Origin: CAIXQW01 sp046049675
Lineage (GTDB): Bacteria; Bacteroidota; Bacteroidia; Chitinophagales; Chitinophagaceae
Reading direction: 5' to 3'
DNA: 33,605 nucleotides
Assembly: GCA_046049675.1 (NCBI GenBank)
Contig: JBJORA010000021.1
Span: 1-33,605 of the forward strand
Shown here: in pieces, positions 33,570 to 33,605 of the stretch
How positions within the stretch are numbered: position 1 is the first letter of the stretch
Layout: each line of letters begins with the position of its first letter
The notes under the pieces: generated by a model
Seen by the model: only the letters and a program-made list of their open reading frames with translations
Told to the model about the DNA's origin: nothing
Databases searched by the model: none
Made by a program: the position numbers and the translations under genes

Positions 33570-33605
33570 ATGGTTGACCTAAATATTGAGTATAGTGACA
33601 AGAAG
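33570..33605 (+). CDS. 5' fragment of a gene running off the window
   Basis: An open frame starts at ATG 33570 and stays open to the last base: M-V-D-L-N-I-E-Y-S-D-K-K. It follows a consensus promoter with a short leader, so it is likely the true beginning of a gene divergent from the glycosylasparaginase. Twelve residues are too few to identify it; they show no signal peptide. Confidence 0.45.
   Translation, partial: MVDLNIEYSDKK

Noticed and set aside
33597..33605. The last 9 bases (GACAAGAAG) also occur at positions 6-14, hinting at a circular molecule or terminal repeat.
   Set aside because: The match is only 9 bases and the flanking bases differ on both sides, so it is not an assembly overlap; chance is sufficient.
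1..33605. CRISPR arrays, tRNA or rRNA genes, insertion sequences and prophage genes.
   Set aside because: No regularly spaced repeats, cloverleaf-like sequence, transposase, integrase or phage structural gene was seen on either strand.

Overview
The window looks like chromosomal DNA of a member of Bacteroidota. The evidence is three secreted proteins with C-terminal type IX secretion (T9SS) sorting domains, a two-component kinase of the Reg_prop/Y_Y_Y type, a BatD-BatE pair, and several copies of the Bacteroidota -7 promoter box TAnnTTTG placed just before start codons. GC content is moderate to low and packing is tight: no gene-free stretch exceeds about 210 bases, and the convergent prfA and cyclophilin genes are 9 bases apart. 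I see no rRNA, tRNA, CRISPR array, transposase or integrase. The exact genus cannot be read from this DNA; a Chitinophagales-like lineage is only a guess.

Layout, left to right. (1) 136-3156 (-): a single-chain type IIG restriction-modification enzyme whose methylase/target-recognition half is very AT-rich. (2) 3242-6289 (-): two tandem-duplicated T9SS proteins with a shared, strongly conserved upstream region, the second followed within 7 bases by a MauG-type di-haem cytochrome c peroxidase. (3) 6371-9130 (-): uvrA. (4) 9260-10971 (+): a two-gene operon of a DUF488 protein with an extra N-terminal Panacea/SocA-like domain and an unrecognised partner, the best candidate here for an uncharacterised accessory or defence-like module. 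(5) 11134-14827 (+): a sensor kinase and its NarL-type response regulator. (6) 14867-17509 (-): batD-batE without the rest of a bat operon. (7) 17716-18789 (+): prfA. (8) 18799-22920 (-): an exported cyclophilin, a short GH106-like protein and two tandem paralogous envelope proteins. (9) 23008-24834 (-): a large T9SS surface protein. (10) 24910-29709 (-): an unknown secreted protein, yifB/comM, an exported FAD oxidoreductase and a polytopic membrane protein rich in conserved-looking histidines; the last two form an intriguing pair. (11) 29805-30425 (+): an outer-membrane protein. (12) 30446-31615 (-): an AAA/DUF4143 ATPase whose promoter/start region is tandemly repeated. (13) 31723-33439 (-): cutC and a Tat-type glycosylasparaginase. 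(14) 33570-end (+): the first codons of a gene leaving the window, behind a textbook Bacteroidota promoter.

Most of the window is housekeeping plus envelope biology. The parts most worth testing are the DUF488 operon, the FAD oxidoreductase/membrane protein pair, the duplicated T9SS genes with a conserved promoter, and the 38-bp promoter repeats at 31607-31720. Six promoter boxes lie 4-13 nt from a start codon, which suggests leaderless or near-leaderless mRNAs and helped choose several starts.
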